This document shows, piece by piece, positions 54,584-63,311 of a stretch of 64,000 bases of DNA; positions within the stretch are counted from its first letter, which is position 1, and every line of letters begins with the position of its first letter. Where the stretch lies: positions 1 to 64,000 of the forward strand of contig JANQJW010000113.1 in the NCBI GenBank assembly GCA_028281445.1, given 5' to 3'. The notes beneath the pieces were generated by a model. That model was not told the origin of the DNA. It searched no databases and saw only the letters and a program-made list of their open reading frames with translations. The translations under genes were made by a program, and so were the position numbers. The stretch is from Planctomycetota bacterium (GTDB lineage Bacteria > Planctomycetota > PLA2 > JAEUHO01).

Positions 54584-57583
54584 CTACTTTCTTCCTGTGC
54601 TCTTTCGCCTGATGACGCGGATGTCGCCGACGGACACGTCGAAGGGCTCGGTCTCGGTCGAGTAGCCGCCGATCCACAGCGACGCAAGGCCGCGCGACTG
54701 CTTGAAGCCCGAGATGTTGTCCCGGATCACGAGCTCGTCGTTGATGAACACCGCCATGGTGCCCTTCTTGGCGTCCTCGCGGACGATCCGGATGCGGACC
54801 TCGTCGCCCGGCCAGGCCTGCTCCGGGTCGAGCCGGATGATGTTGCCTTCCTTGTACTTCTTCATCTGGCCGCCGCCGATGCGCACGGCGACCTTGGCCT
54901 TGTCGTAGAAGATCCCGATGCCCGGCGTCTTGGCGCGCTGGCGGCCGCCGCGCCGCGCCGACGCCGAGACCTGCACGCCGAACGTGATGTTGTTGACGGC
55001 CTCGCCGCGGCGGTTCGACCGGGGGATCCGCAGGCTCAGGCTGATCTGCTCGAACGTCTCACGCTTGTAGAGCTCGCGGTTCGTGAGGGTGACGATCGGG
55101 TCCTCGAGACGACCGTCCTTGTTCGCGTCGCCCTTGAAGGTGACGCGGCCTTCTTCCGGCTCCACGATGATCGTGACGCCGTTGCCCTCTTCCTGGCCCC
55201 ACTGGCGGTCCAGGTTGGTGGACTTGAAGGTGACGATCTTCTCTTCGAGCGAGCGCCAGTGCTTGACCGCCGTCAGCGCCTTCTCGGCATAGTCGCGCCA
55301 GCTCTTCCACTCGGCCTCGTCCTCGTCCTGGACGACGTCGAGCACCTGCTGGAACTTGCGAATGCACTCGTCGTAGTTCGCGAGCTGGTAGTTGCAGTAG
55401 CCCGCGAGCGCCAGGGCGGCCGGCTGCTCGCGCAGCGCGCCCACGGCGAGCACCTTCTCGGCGGCCGCGAGCGCACCCGCGTAGCGCTGCTTCTTCGGCA
55501 GGTGCCCGGCGCCGATGCGCACGAGGCACTCCCGCAGGCGGGCCGAGAACTTCGTCTTGCTGCGGCGCGTGTCGTTGTCGGCCGCACGCTGGGAGAAGGC
55601 GATCGCCCGCTCGAACGTTTCGGCCGTGTCCTGCGCGGACGCGCCGGTCTCGAGCTCACGCTGGCCGAGGAGCAGGTAGGTGCGTCCGAGCCAGCCGTCG
55701 AGCTCCGCGAAGCCCGGGGCCTCGCGCAGCGCCATGTCCAGCGCGCGCACCGCCGACGAGTCGTTGCCCGCAAGGCTCGCGACCATGCCGGCGAACATCG
55801 CACCGTACGAGCTGCGCGGTGCTTCGTTGCGCGCCCGATCGAGGTGCTTGAGCATGTCGTTCTCGTTCTTCTCGGCGAACGCGACGAGCGCGCGACCGAG
55901 CGAGGGAGAGACTGTCTCGTCCGGCGTCGGGCCGGTAGAGGCGCCCTGCTTCAGTGCCTTCTCGCAGGCGTCGAACGCGGCGAGCGCTGCATCGCGCTGG
56001 CCCTGGCGCAGGCACGTGAGGCCGAGGTTGTAGCAGGCCTGGCCGCGCAACCGGTTGGTGGCCGGGTCGCTCGGCGCGCTGGCGAGCTGCTCGAAGGCGC
56101 CGCGCGCCGTGTCGAGGTCACCCTTGACGTACAACGCGCACGCACGGATCAGCAGCGCCGCGGCAGCGCCCGGGTCGCGCGACAGGATCGACTCGGCCGA
56201 ACCGCGCGCGGCGTCGAGCTTGCCGAGCCGAAGCTCGGCCTCGGCGCGCCGGAGCTGTCCCGCGATGTCGGATGACGCGCGGTTGTACGACGACAACGCG
56301 CCCGTGTGCTGCCCGATGTAGCTGAGCGCATCCCCGCGCCCGATCAGCGCGGCGCCGTGGCGCGAGTTCTTCCCAAGCGCGGCCTCGTAGTAGGCGAGTG
56401 CCTCGGTGGGCAACTGCATACCGCGCAGGTGCAGGTCGCCCAGCCAGGTGGGCGCGTCGGCACTGTTGGGCGCGGTCTGGATGTACTCGGCGAGCACGCG
56501 CAGCTCAGCCTGCTCGTCACGGAGTGCGCGGTGTGCCTCCAACACCTGCAGCAGGTACTCGGATACGACCGACGGCCCTTGCGTCTCACGCACCTTGGCA
56601 AGCGCGGCCTCGAGAAGCTCGACGGCCTTGCGCCAGCCCTTGCGGCCCTCCTTGCCGGTTTCGCCGATCTCGGCCATCGTCTTCGCCGCGCGACGCAGCG
56701 CGCTCGGATCGATGGGTCCCTTCGCGTAGTCGACGCGGATGCCGTTGGCGCGCAGCGTCTCGACGAAGAGGTTGTCGACCGTGCGGCGCAGGTACCAGCC
56801 GCCCTCCTGGTCGCTCGCGCGCTTGTCGGTCAGGCCCTTGCGCTTCTGCTTGAGCACGGCCAGGGGGTCGAGGTGCTTGGCGGCCTGCGACTCGGCGCCG
56901 ATGTAGGCGGCCCGGACCTGCAGATCGCCGTAGCCCTCGCTGTCCGCGTCGGTCAGCTTCCACTTCAGCGCCTCGAAGGTGGGATCGTCTTCCTCGTGCC
57001 AGCGCCGGCCGTCGTTGATGGCGCGGATGTAGATGTAGAACGCCTTGCCCCCCGTGATGACCCAGTCGTAGACGTCCTCGGGCTTGACCGCGTAGTCGAC
57101 GAAGAGCGCATCGGGAATCTCGGCGATCGCCGAGCCGTCGCCGGCGGAGAGCGCCGGCAGCTCACCGCGAAGCGTGTGGCGGTAGCCGGGGGCGGGTCCC
57201 GGAATCGGCGGCGGGAGCGTGAAGTCGAGCGGGATCCACGGCGGCTGCTCGAGCGCGATCGGCGGCAGCGGCTGCGTGTCCGAGAACGGCTTGAACGGGT
57301 TGCGCTCGGCCTCGTGGTTCGGCTCCGCGCGCTTGAACGGATCGCCCGATCGAACGAGCTGCACGGCGGGGACCGTCTTCTCGGCGGGAGCCTTCGCCTT
57401 CTTCTTGCTCGGACCCGAGGGCGTGAGCACGAAGAAGGTGAACACGAGGAGGATGCCGGAGTAGAGAAGGAGCGCCTTCTCCTTGCCGAGTCCCTTGTCG
57501 AGGGCGGCCGTGACCGGCAGGGCCAGCAGGCCCAGGAAGAGGAACAGCACGAAGGTGCCGAACGCGCCGGCGATGAAGATCAT
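54584..57583 (-). CDS. Membrane TPR protein with C-terminal LamG-like domain
   Basis: A 999-residue protein. Two membrane helices in the first 60 residues, a Pro-rich region, then a long series of TPR helices (~310-780: AELRLGKLDAARGSAESILS, ACYNLGLTCLRQGQRDAALA). A C-terminal beta domain (~800-990: FGVQVSASARRGGRQRAKTP, MAVFINDELVIRDNISGF) is LamG-like. Start overlaps the previous stop (ATGA). It lies between PilO-like and GspG genes, so it is likely a structural part of the machine. Confidence 0.8.
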   Translation of the reverse strand: MIFIAGAFGTFVLFLFLGLLALPVTAALDKGLGKEKALLLYSGILLVFTFFVLTPSGPSKKKAKAPAEKTVPAVQLVRSGDPFKRAEPNHEAERNPFKPFSDTQPLPPIALEQPPWIPLDFTLPPPIPGPAPGYRHTLRGELPALSAGDGSAIAEIPDALFVDYAVKPEDVYDWVITGGKAFYIYIRAINDGRRWHEEDDPTFEALKWKLTDADSEGYGDLQVRAAYIGAESQAAKHLDPLAVLKQKRKGLTDKRASDQEGGWYLRRTVDNLFVETLRANGIRVDYAKGPIDPSALRRAAKTMAEIGETGKEGRKGWRKAVELLEAALAKVRETQGPSVVSEYLLQVLEAHRALRDEQAELRVLAEYIQTAPNSADAPTWLGDLHLRGMQLPTEALAYYEAALGKNSRHGAALIGRGDALSYIGQHTGALSSYNRASSDIAGQLRRAEAELRLGKLDAARGSAESILSRDPGAAAALLIRACALYVKGDLDTARGAFEQLASAPSDPATNRLRGQACYNLGLTCLRQGQRDAALAAFDACEKALKQGASTGPTPDETVSPSLGRALVAFAEKNENDMLKHLDRARNEAPRSSYGAMFAGMVASLAGNDSSAVRALDMALREAPGFAELDGWLGRTYLLLGQRELETGASAQDTAETFERAIAFSQRAADNDTRRSKTKFSARLRECLVRIGAGHLPKKQRYAGALAAAEKVLAVGALREQPAALALAGYCNYQLANYDECIRKFQQVLDVVQDEDEAEWKSWRDYAEKALTAVKHWRSLEEKIVTFKSTNLDRQWGQEEGNGVTIIVEPEEGRVTFKGDANKDGRLEDPIVTLTNRELYKRETFEQISLSLRIPRSNRRGEAVNNITFGVQVSASARRGGRQRAKTPGIGIFYDKAKVAVRIGGGQMKKYKEGNIIRLDPEQAWPGDEVRIRIVREDAKKGTMAVFINDELVIRDNISGFKQSRGLASLWIGGYSTETEPFDVSVGDIRVIRRKSTGRK

Positions 57584-58542
57584 TCGTCTTCCTCCGCATC
57601 GAGGTTCAGATCGACGTCGGGCCGCACGATGACGCTGGACGCGCGCACCGCGAGCTCGACGAGGCCGCTACCGACGTTGGCGCCGCGCTTGGGGTGGCGC
57701 AGGACGGTCGGCCCGAGGGGAATGGGGTTGTCGGGGTCGGTCAGGAGGTCGACCACGTGCTTGAGGGCGGCGGAGTCGCCCGTGAGCACCATGTCGACCG
57801 GCCAGAGGACGAGGAAGTCACCGGGGCTCCCTGCCTCGATGTTGCTGGGGACGAGCACCTGGTCGATGGACTCGACGCCGTAGCGGATCGCCGTGTCGAC
57901 GACACGCGCGACGAGCGCGAGGTTGAGCACCCGGCCGGGCAGCGTTGCGCGGCTTACGGAGCTGATCGCGCCGAAGCCGAGCTGCTCGGCATCCATCTCC
58001 ACGTCCGCGCGGTTGGCGCGGATGCGCAGGTCGGTCCAGACGACACTCAGCAGCTGGCTGAAAGCGACGTTCGGATCACCCGAGCGCAGCTGCTCCTTGT
58101 GCTGGGTGACGAGGCGGTTGTAGCGCTTCCACGCCTTGTCGGCGGCGACGTCGTCGTCGTCGAAGCGCGCCTTGAACGCCTGGGGACGCGAGGCCTCGTC
58201 GTTCTCGGCACCGCGCAGGATCGCGGCGCGCAGCGCCTGCTCGGCCGCGGCGTCGATGACGGTCTTGCCCTTGTCCTGCTCGTCGCCGGTCTGGTTGAGG
58301 CGCCGGCTCCAGCCCACGTTGTCTTCGGACAGGGCCTCACCGCGCTCCTTGAGCGTCGTGGCCTTCTTCGGACTCGGCATCTGCATGCGCTTGAGCTTGC
58401 TCTGGGCCTGCTTCAGGCGCAGCGACTCCGTGTCGGGGTCCGCGCTCGCGATGTGGACGGCGATCACGCCGACCAGGAAGACACCGAGGCCGATGAGAAC
58501 CGGCGTCCAGAACGTTCGATAACGCTGCCAGAGTTCATCCAT
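57580..58542 (-). CDS. PilO/GspM-like assembly protein
   Basis: A 320-residue protein. One N-terminal membrane helix (WTPVLIGLGVFLVGVIAVHI), a coiled-coil region with many charged residues (LRLKQAQSKLKRMQMPS, then AWKRYNRLVTQHKEQLRSGD), and a globular C-terminus (FLVLWPVDMVLTGDSAALKH) as in PilO/GspM ferredoxin-like domains. It follows PilM-PilN by eight bases. Similarity is from topology and context rather than clear motifs. Confidence 0.7.
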   Translation of the reverse strand: MDELWQRYRTFWTPVLIGLGVFLVGVIAVHIASADPDTESLRLKQAQSKLKRMQMPSPKKATTLKERGEALSEDNVGWSRRLNQTGDEQDKGKTVIDAAAEQALRAAILRGAENDEASRPQAFKARFDDDDVAADKAWKRYNRLVTQHKEQLRSGDPNVAFSQLLSVVWTDLRIRANRADVEMDAEQLGFGAISSVSRATLPGRVLNLALVARVVDTAIRYGVESIDQVLVPSNIEAGSPGDFLVLWPVDMVLTGDSAALKHVVDLLTDPDNPIPLGPTVLRHPKRGANVGSGLVELAVRASSVIVRPDVDLNLDAEEDE

Positions 58543-58550
58543 GACGGCTC

Positions 58551-60437
58551 CTACTTCCCCTCGTCCTTGACGGGAAGCTCCTTGGCGAGCTTCTCGCGCT
58601 GCTTGCGCTTGACGTCTTCGAACGGGAACGTGAACTCGACCCCGTTGCTGCGCTTTCCGATGAAGAGCGTCGGCTCCTCGCGGCTGTCGATGTGCGGGTC
58701 GCGCATCGTGATGGGCGCGCCCTTCTCGGCGACCGGCTCCAGCGTGACGCCGGGGAAGAAGTCGAGCTCGAACGTGCCCGGGCGGCCGCCGCGGCCTTCG
58801 CGCGGGGGCTGCACCGTGACGACGCTCAAGCCCCGCTTGTTGGCCTGCACCGCACCGATGAACGCGCCCGCGATCTTCGAGGCGGTCTGGCCGTGGGACA
58901 CGCGCCCCTTGAGCCGCACCGACGCAACGCGCAGGTTGTAGCGGCTGCGCGAGGTCTTCTCGTAGCCGCTGGCCGGCTGCTTCTTCTTCGGCTTGTAGTA
59001 CGGGAACGTGTGCGTCGGCTGCGACACGTTGAGTTGGATCGAGTCGATGTAGATGTACGGCGTCATGTTCGCCGTGATCTCCGCCATCACCTCGGAGAGT
59101 AGGACGCCGGGCGCGGCGAGCTCGGCCAGGAGCTGATTCTTGATCTCGTGCTCCTGGGCCGTGCGCAACACCTTGCGGAGCCGCTGGTCCTGCGTGCCGG
59201 CGAGCTTGGCCTGGCCCTTGACCGCGTTGGTCTGCTTGGCGAAGGCAGCCGAGGCGTCGCTGCGGCCCTTGTAGAGGAAGAACAGCACGCCCAGCATCAA
59301 GACGCCCGCCAGCGCCGCGAACACGCCCTTCGTCGCGAAGTCGCGCGCGCGCTTGAGCGCCGCAGGCAACACGCTGATCTCCATGGCCTCTGCCGCGACG
59401 TTGTTCTGCGCGAGGCCGACGGCCACCGTGAACTCGTGCGGGGCCTCTTCGATCAGCGCCTTCTCGTCCTCGCCGAGCTGCGACGTGTCGCAAAGCACGA
59501 AGGGATCGAAGCGCTCGACGGGAATGTCGAGTGCCTGCTTGAGGTAGAGATCGAGGCCCTTGAGCGACGCACCGCCGCCGGCGAGCTGCACGCGGTCGAT
59601 CTTGAGATCGGGCATGCGCGTCTGGGCGCGGGCGATCATCAGCGTCGACTGGATGAGCGACGCCATCTGGCCCGCCACGCCCATGATCGCGTTGGCGACC
59701 TTCTCCGACGTGGGATCGGGGTACTTGGCCTGGCCCTTGGGCGTCACGTCGCCCTTGGCCTTCTTCATCTGCTCGGCCTTCTTCTCCGAGGTGTTGAAGG
59801 CCTGCTGGATGGCTTCCGTGTACGCGCTGCCACCCGGCGTCGCGTTGCGGGCGAAGATCAACTCGCCGCCCTGCTGGATGGCGATGTCGAGGTTCTGCGC
59901 GCCGATGTTGACGAGCAGCGAGGTCTCGTCCTCGGTGTAGGTGGCGTTTGCCGCGAACGCGTTGAAGAGCGCGACGCTGTTGGGCACACCGCCCGCGAGC
60001 TTGAGGCCGCCGCTGTCGAGCGACCGGATGAGCTCGTTGAGGTACTTGTTGCGCGCCAGCGCCACCAGGATCGTCTCCTCGTCACGCACGCCCTCGGGGT
60101 CGGGCAGGTTCAGCGCACGGTAGTCCGCGGAAACGTCACCGCCGGACTGCTGGCTGACCTCGTCGACCTCGAATTTCATCAGCGTGCGCAGGCGCCAGTC
60201 CGGAACCGGCGGGACCTGCGTGTAGCGGATGATCACGTCGCGCCCGGTCAGCCCGACCGTGGCGGCGGAGCCCTTGAATCCACGGGCTTCCAGCGCGCGT
60301 CCGGCCACCGGCCGCGTGCTCTCGTCGAGGCGATCCGAGAACACACCCTGCAGGATGTACTTCTCGCCCTTCTTGCGCAGCTTGACCGCGCGCAACGAGT
60401 GGCTGCCGATGGTGACACCGAGACCTGTGTTGGCCAT
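58551..60437 (-). CDS. PilM-PilN fusion protein
   Basis: A 628-residue protein. Residues 1-340 are an actin-like PilM domain (GLGVTIGSHSLRAVKLRKKG, TSLLVNIGAQNLDIAIQ, DRVQLAGGGASLKGLDLYL). A membrane helix (~368-390: GVFAALAGVLMLGVLFFLYK) and a PilN-like C-terminal region follow, with MTPYIYIDSIQLNV in its domain. In type IV pili these are two proteins; here they are joined. It would link the cytoplasmic platform to the membrane. Confidence 0.88.
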   Translation of the reverse strand: MANTGLGVTIGSHSLRAVKLRKKGEKYILQGVFSDRLDESTRPVAGRALEARGFKGSAATVGLTGRDVIIRYTQVPPVPDWRLRTLMKFEVDEVSQQSGGDVSADYRALNLPDPEGVRDEETILVALARNKYLNELIRSLDSGGLKLAGGVPNSVALFNAFAANATYTEDETSLLVNIGAQNLDIAIQQGGELIFARNATPGGSAYTEAIQQAFNTSEKKAEQMKKAKGDVTPKGQAKYPDPTSEKVANAIMGVAGQMASLIQSTLMIARAQTRMPDLKIDRVQLAGGGASLKGLDLYLKQALDIPVERFDPFVLCDTSQLGEDEKALIEEAPHEFTVAVGLAQNNVAAEAMEISVLPAALKRARDFATKGVFAALAGVLMLGVLFFLYKGRSDASAAFAKQTNAVKGQAKLAGTQDQRLRKVLRTAQEHEIKNQLLAELAAPGVLLSEVMAEITANMTPYIYIDSIQLNVSQPTHTFPYYKPKKKQPASGYEKTSRSRYNLRVASVRLKGRVSHGQTASKIAGAFIGAVQANKRGLSVVTVQPPREGRGGRPGTFELDFFPGVTLEPVAEKGAPITMRDPHIDSREEPTLFIGKRSNGVEFTFPFEDVKRKQREKLAKELPVKDEGK

Positions 60438-60449
60438 GGCGTTCCCTTC

Positions 60450-62930
60450 CTACTTTGCGCTCTTCGGGACGGCCGCAGCAACGGTCGCGTCCTTCGTCAA
60501 CTCTTCGAAACGGGTCTTGGCGCGTGCGACGCGCCGGCCGAAGGAGTCGTCTCCTTCGAGGTGGCCGAAGCGATCGACGATCGTCCGGTAGAAGATCGCC
60601 GCCATCGGCTTGTAGCCGTCGACATCCGCCAGCAGATCCGCCAGGCGCTCGAGCCGGGTGAGCTCGGCGCCGGCGTGCTCGGCGTAGTACGCCGCGCGCG
60701 CGTCCGCGGCCGCCTTGTCGATCTCGCCGGCCGTGTTCTCGAGCTGGCCGTTCGCCTCGCCGCGCGAGGGATATCGGTCGCGGATTTTCTTCGTCCACTC
60801 GTCGAGGTCCGCCAGCGTGTCCGCCGAGCGGAAGATGCGGAATCGCTGGAGCGACCCGCGATAGCCGTCGAGCTCCTTGCGCGCAGCACCCTCGGACTCG
60901 TCGGCCAGCGAGATCGCCCTGTTGTGGACGCGCTCGTTGAACGGGTAGAGGGTCGCGATCTTGCGCAGCTGCTCGATGCCGCGTCCCGGCTCCCGCCGGA
61001 CCAGCGACTCGGCGTTGTTCAGCTCGTCGTTGGCGGCGCGCGCCTGCACGTCGTAGTCCGTGACGACGGCGAAGGCAGCGCTCGCGCCCTCGGTCCAGTG
61101 GCGCACGATGATCTGCGAGGTATCTGTCGCGTCGTGGAGCTCCAGCGTGTTCGCGCTGGACTCACCCTGCGGGGCGATCGTGATCAGCGTGCGCGGACGC
61201 CCACGCACGGTCTGCGCGTCGCCGCCGAGGGTGCGCTCGACGCCTTTCAGCGTCTCCCCCGCGTTGGCCGCGATGCTGCGCTTGCCCGCGCTGGTGAGCA
61301 CGTTGACGCCGGCGCTGAGGTGGGCGCGTAGCAGCGGCGTGTCGAGTCCGACAGCCGTCGCGCCGGCGCACTCGATCTTCGCCTCGAGCCCGTCACCCGA
61401 CTCCGACGTGCCCCAACTGATGGTGACCGGCTTCTGGTCCTCGCCGTGGAACAACGTGCCGGACACGCTCGTGCCGCCGCCCGCACCGTCGGTCTCGAAG
61501 TCGCTGTAGAGCTTGCCATCGACCATCGCTACCGGCTTGGCGCCGACGATAAGAACGGTGAGCCCGTTCATGATGTCGAGCCCGCCGTCGGGATGCAGCC
61601 AGGCCTTGGGATCGCCGGGGCACTCCACCTCGGTGAGGTTGCGACCCGCGTCGGTACGCGTGACGCGCACGTCGTCGAGGATCGCGCTGCCGCCCGGACC
61701 GACGCGCACGCCGATCGCGACGAGGTCGGCCCATTTCGGCTTGGCCGACGTGATGTCGATCGAGCCGCCCGCGCGCGACGCGATGGTGTGCGTGAGCCCG
61801 GTGACGCCCGAAGCCGCGTCGGCCTTGTTGCGCCAGACGGCCACGAGCGCCGCGTCGCCCGACGGGCGGAAGGAAGCGCGCAAGCGCAGGGGCTCGGAAG
61901 CCAGCGCCGGGAACTCGTCGGCATAGCTGACGACGACCGGTGCCGGATTCTCGTCCCCTCCCGTGTGCCGGATCGAGAGGGCGAGCCCCTTGCCGCGCTT
62001 CGTGGTGCGGATGGTGACAGGCGCGTCGTCGCGGTCTGCCTCCCAGAGGAAGGAAACCGCGTCCTCGTCCTCCATGTCGCCGTCTTCGACGAGGTTCGTC
62101 TCGACACTCCCGGCGAGCTGTTCCTTCTCCTGCTCGGCCTGGGTCATGAGGAAGTACCCGCCGCCGGCCGCGCCGGCCAGCAGGAGGACGCCCAGCAGCA
62201 GCCCGAGGTAGGAGCCGCGGGCGCGGGAGAGGTCGATGTCCCCCATCATCCCCCAGCCCTCGTCCTCGTCGAACTGCGAAAGCTCGACCTCGATGTCCTT
62301 CATCGAGGGGTCCTTGAAGACGAAGCGGCTATTGCCGATGCGGATGCGCGAACCGTGGTTGAGCGTCGCCTCGGTCAGCGGCTCGCCGTTGACGAGCGTG
62401 CCGTTCGTCGAGCCCATGTCGCGGATCGTGTAGCCGTTGAGGTCACGCGCGACCTCGGCATGGTGACCGGAGGACATGCGGTCGTCGAGCGGGATCGTGT
62501 TGGAGGGACGCCGACCGATGGTCGTGCGCGACGCGTCGAGCCAGACCTTCTCGCCCTTGCGGTCGCCCGAGACCCACTCGAGGTAACAGAGGCCCTTGCC
62601 GCCGGCTTCCTTGAGACGCTCGTCTTCCTTCTCGTCCTCGAACGTGATCTCGGCCTTGCCGACCATGATCACGTCGCCGCTGGACAGCATGCGCTTGTCC
62701 GTCGGCTTGCCGTTCACGCGGGTCTTGTTGGTGGCACCGAGGTCGGACAGCTCGTACGCCAGCCCGCCGCCCGACTGCACGGCCGTGATGCGGCAATGCT
62801 GGCGGGACACGCCGGGGACGTTCTCGAGCGCGATCTGGTTCTCAGCATCGCGCCCGACGGTCACCGGTTGCGTGGGGCTGAGGTCGATCGTGTCGCTTCG
62901 GTCGTCCGTCTTGACGATCAAACGCGCCAT
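60450..62930 (-). CDS. Double-FHA membrane protein
   Basis: An 826-residue protein. Two FHA domains at ~1-100 (TVGRDAENQIAL, VSRQH, NKTRVNG) and ~113-208 (TIGRRPSNTIPL, MSSGHH, STNGTLVNG), a membrane helix (~238-260: GSYLGLLLGVLLLAGAAGGG), then a long outside part with beta-rich and helical segments. FHA binds phosphothreonine; so a kinase-regulated switch is inferred. Start 62930 with GAGGAG ten bases upstream. First gene of the cluster; next gene 12 bases away. Confidence 0.88.
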   Translation of the reverse strand: MARLIVKTDDRSDTIDLSPTQPVTVGRDAENQIALENVPGVSRQHCRITAVQSGGGLAYELSDLGATNKTRVNGKPTDKRMLSSGDVIMVGKAEITFEDEKEDERLKEAGGKGLCYLEWVSGDRKGEKVWLDASRTTIGRRPSNTIPLDDRMSSGHHAEVARDLNGYTIRDMGSTNGTLVNGEPLTEATLNHGSRIRIGNSRFVFKDPSMKDIEVELSQFDEDEGWGMMGDIDLSRARGSYLGLLLGVLLLAGAAGGGYFLMTQAEQEKEQLAGSVETNLVEDGDMEDEDAVSFLWEADRDDAPVTIRTTKRGKGLALSIRHTGGDENPAPVVVSYADEFPALASEPLRLRASFRPSGDAALVAVWRNKADAASGVTGLTHTIASRAGGSIDITSAKPKWADLVAIGVRVGPGGSAILDDVRVTRTDAGRNLTEVECPGDPKAWLHPDGGLDIMNGLTVLIVGAKPVAMVDGKLYSDFETDGAGGGTSVSGTLFHGEDQKPVTISWGTSESGDGLEAKIECAGATAVGLDTPLLRAHLSAGVNVLTSAGKRSIAANAGETLKGVERTLGGDAQTVRGRPRTLITIAPQGESSANTLELHDATDTSQIIVRHWTEGASAAFAVVTDYDVQARAANDELNNAESLVRREPGRGIEQLRKIATLYPFNERVHNRAISLADESEGAARKELDGYRGSLQRFRIFRSADTLADLDEWTKKIRDRYPSRGEANGQLENTAGEIDKAAADARAAYYAEHAGAELTRLERLADLLADVDGYKPMAAIFYRTIVDRFGHLEGDDSFGRRVARAKTRFEELTKDATVAAAVPKSAK

Positions 62931-63311
62931 CGGCTCTGTTCTCCTCTTCGAAGGGCCGCGAGGCGGACACGGCTCAGAGGAGAGGGGCGCCGGCGACGTT
63001 GCGAAACGCGTCTTGCCTGATCTCTCTGCGCCGGTTCCGTCCCCGCCCGTGCCCTGCGAAAAAATCCGGTCGGTTGTTCGCGCTTGCAACGCCCATTCCT
63101 CAAGAAGAAGGGCGTGCCGATTCGCGGAAGGTAGGAACTTACATGGTGTTACGTCAACGGCGAAGTTTGGCGGAACCGCTTGCCGGATACATCGTGACCA
63201 CTGCCACCTGACACCTTTTCGGGTGTGGTAAGTGAATTTGCATTCGGTGATAACGAAGTTGCCGGTGCGGGTCTGCGGCATCGCGCCTCGTCGTACGGTT
63301 CGGGGCCGGTT
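62931..63311. other. 381-base upstream region of the pseudopilin cluster
   Basis: No gene was found here. It is less GC-rich than its surroundings (AT-rich stretches near 63055-63240) and separates the FHA gene from the sigma-54 activator's stop. It should hold the promoter of the cluster. Confidence 0.6.
63084..63100 (-). promoter_or_regulatory. Weak sigma-54 promoter candidate
   Basis: On the minus strand, AGGAATGGGCGTTGCA has GG and GC separated by ten bases as required, and a good -12 box (TTGCA); the -24 box is poor (GGAAT instead of GGCAC). It lies 154 bases before the FHA start, beside a sigma-54 activator gene. Confidence 0.25.

Noticed and set aside
56306..57883. 525-codon plus-strand frame opposite the TPR membrane protein
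   Set aside because: Shadow frame; no ribosome binding site or domain, while the minus-strand gene is overlapped properly with its neighbours.
63151..63182. TTGGCGGAACCGCTTGCC, second sigma-54 look-alike
   Set aside because: Spacing is also one base too long and the direction does not lead into a gene.
63222..63241. TGGTAAGTGAATTTGCAT, sigma-54 promoter look-alike on the plus strand
   Set aside because: GG to GC spacing is 11 instead of 10, and it points toward a gene end rather than a start.
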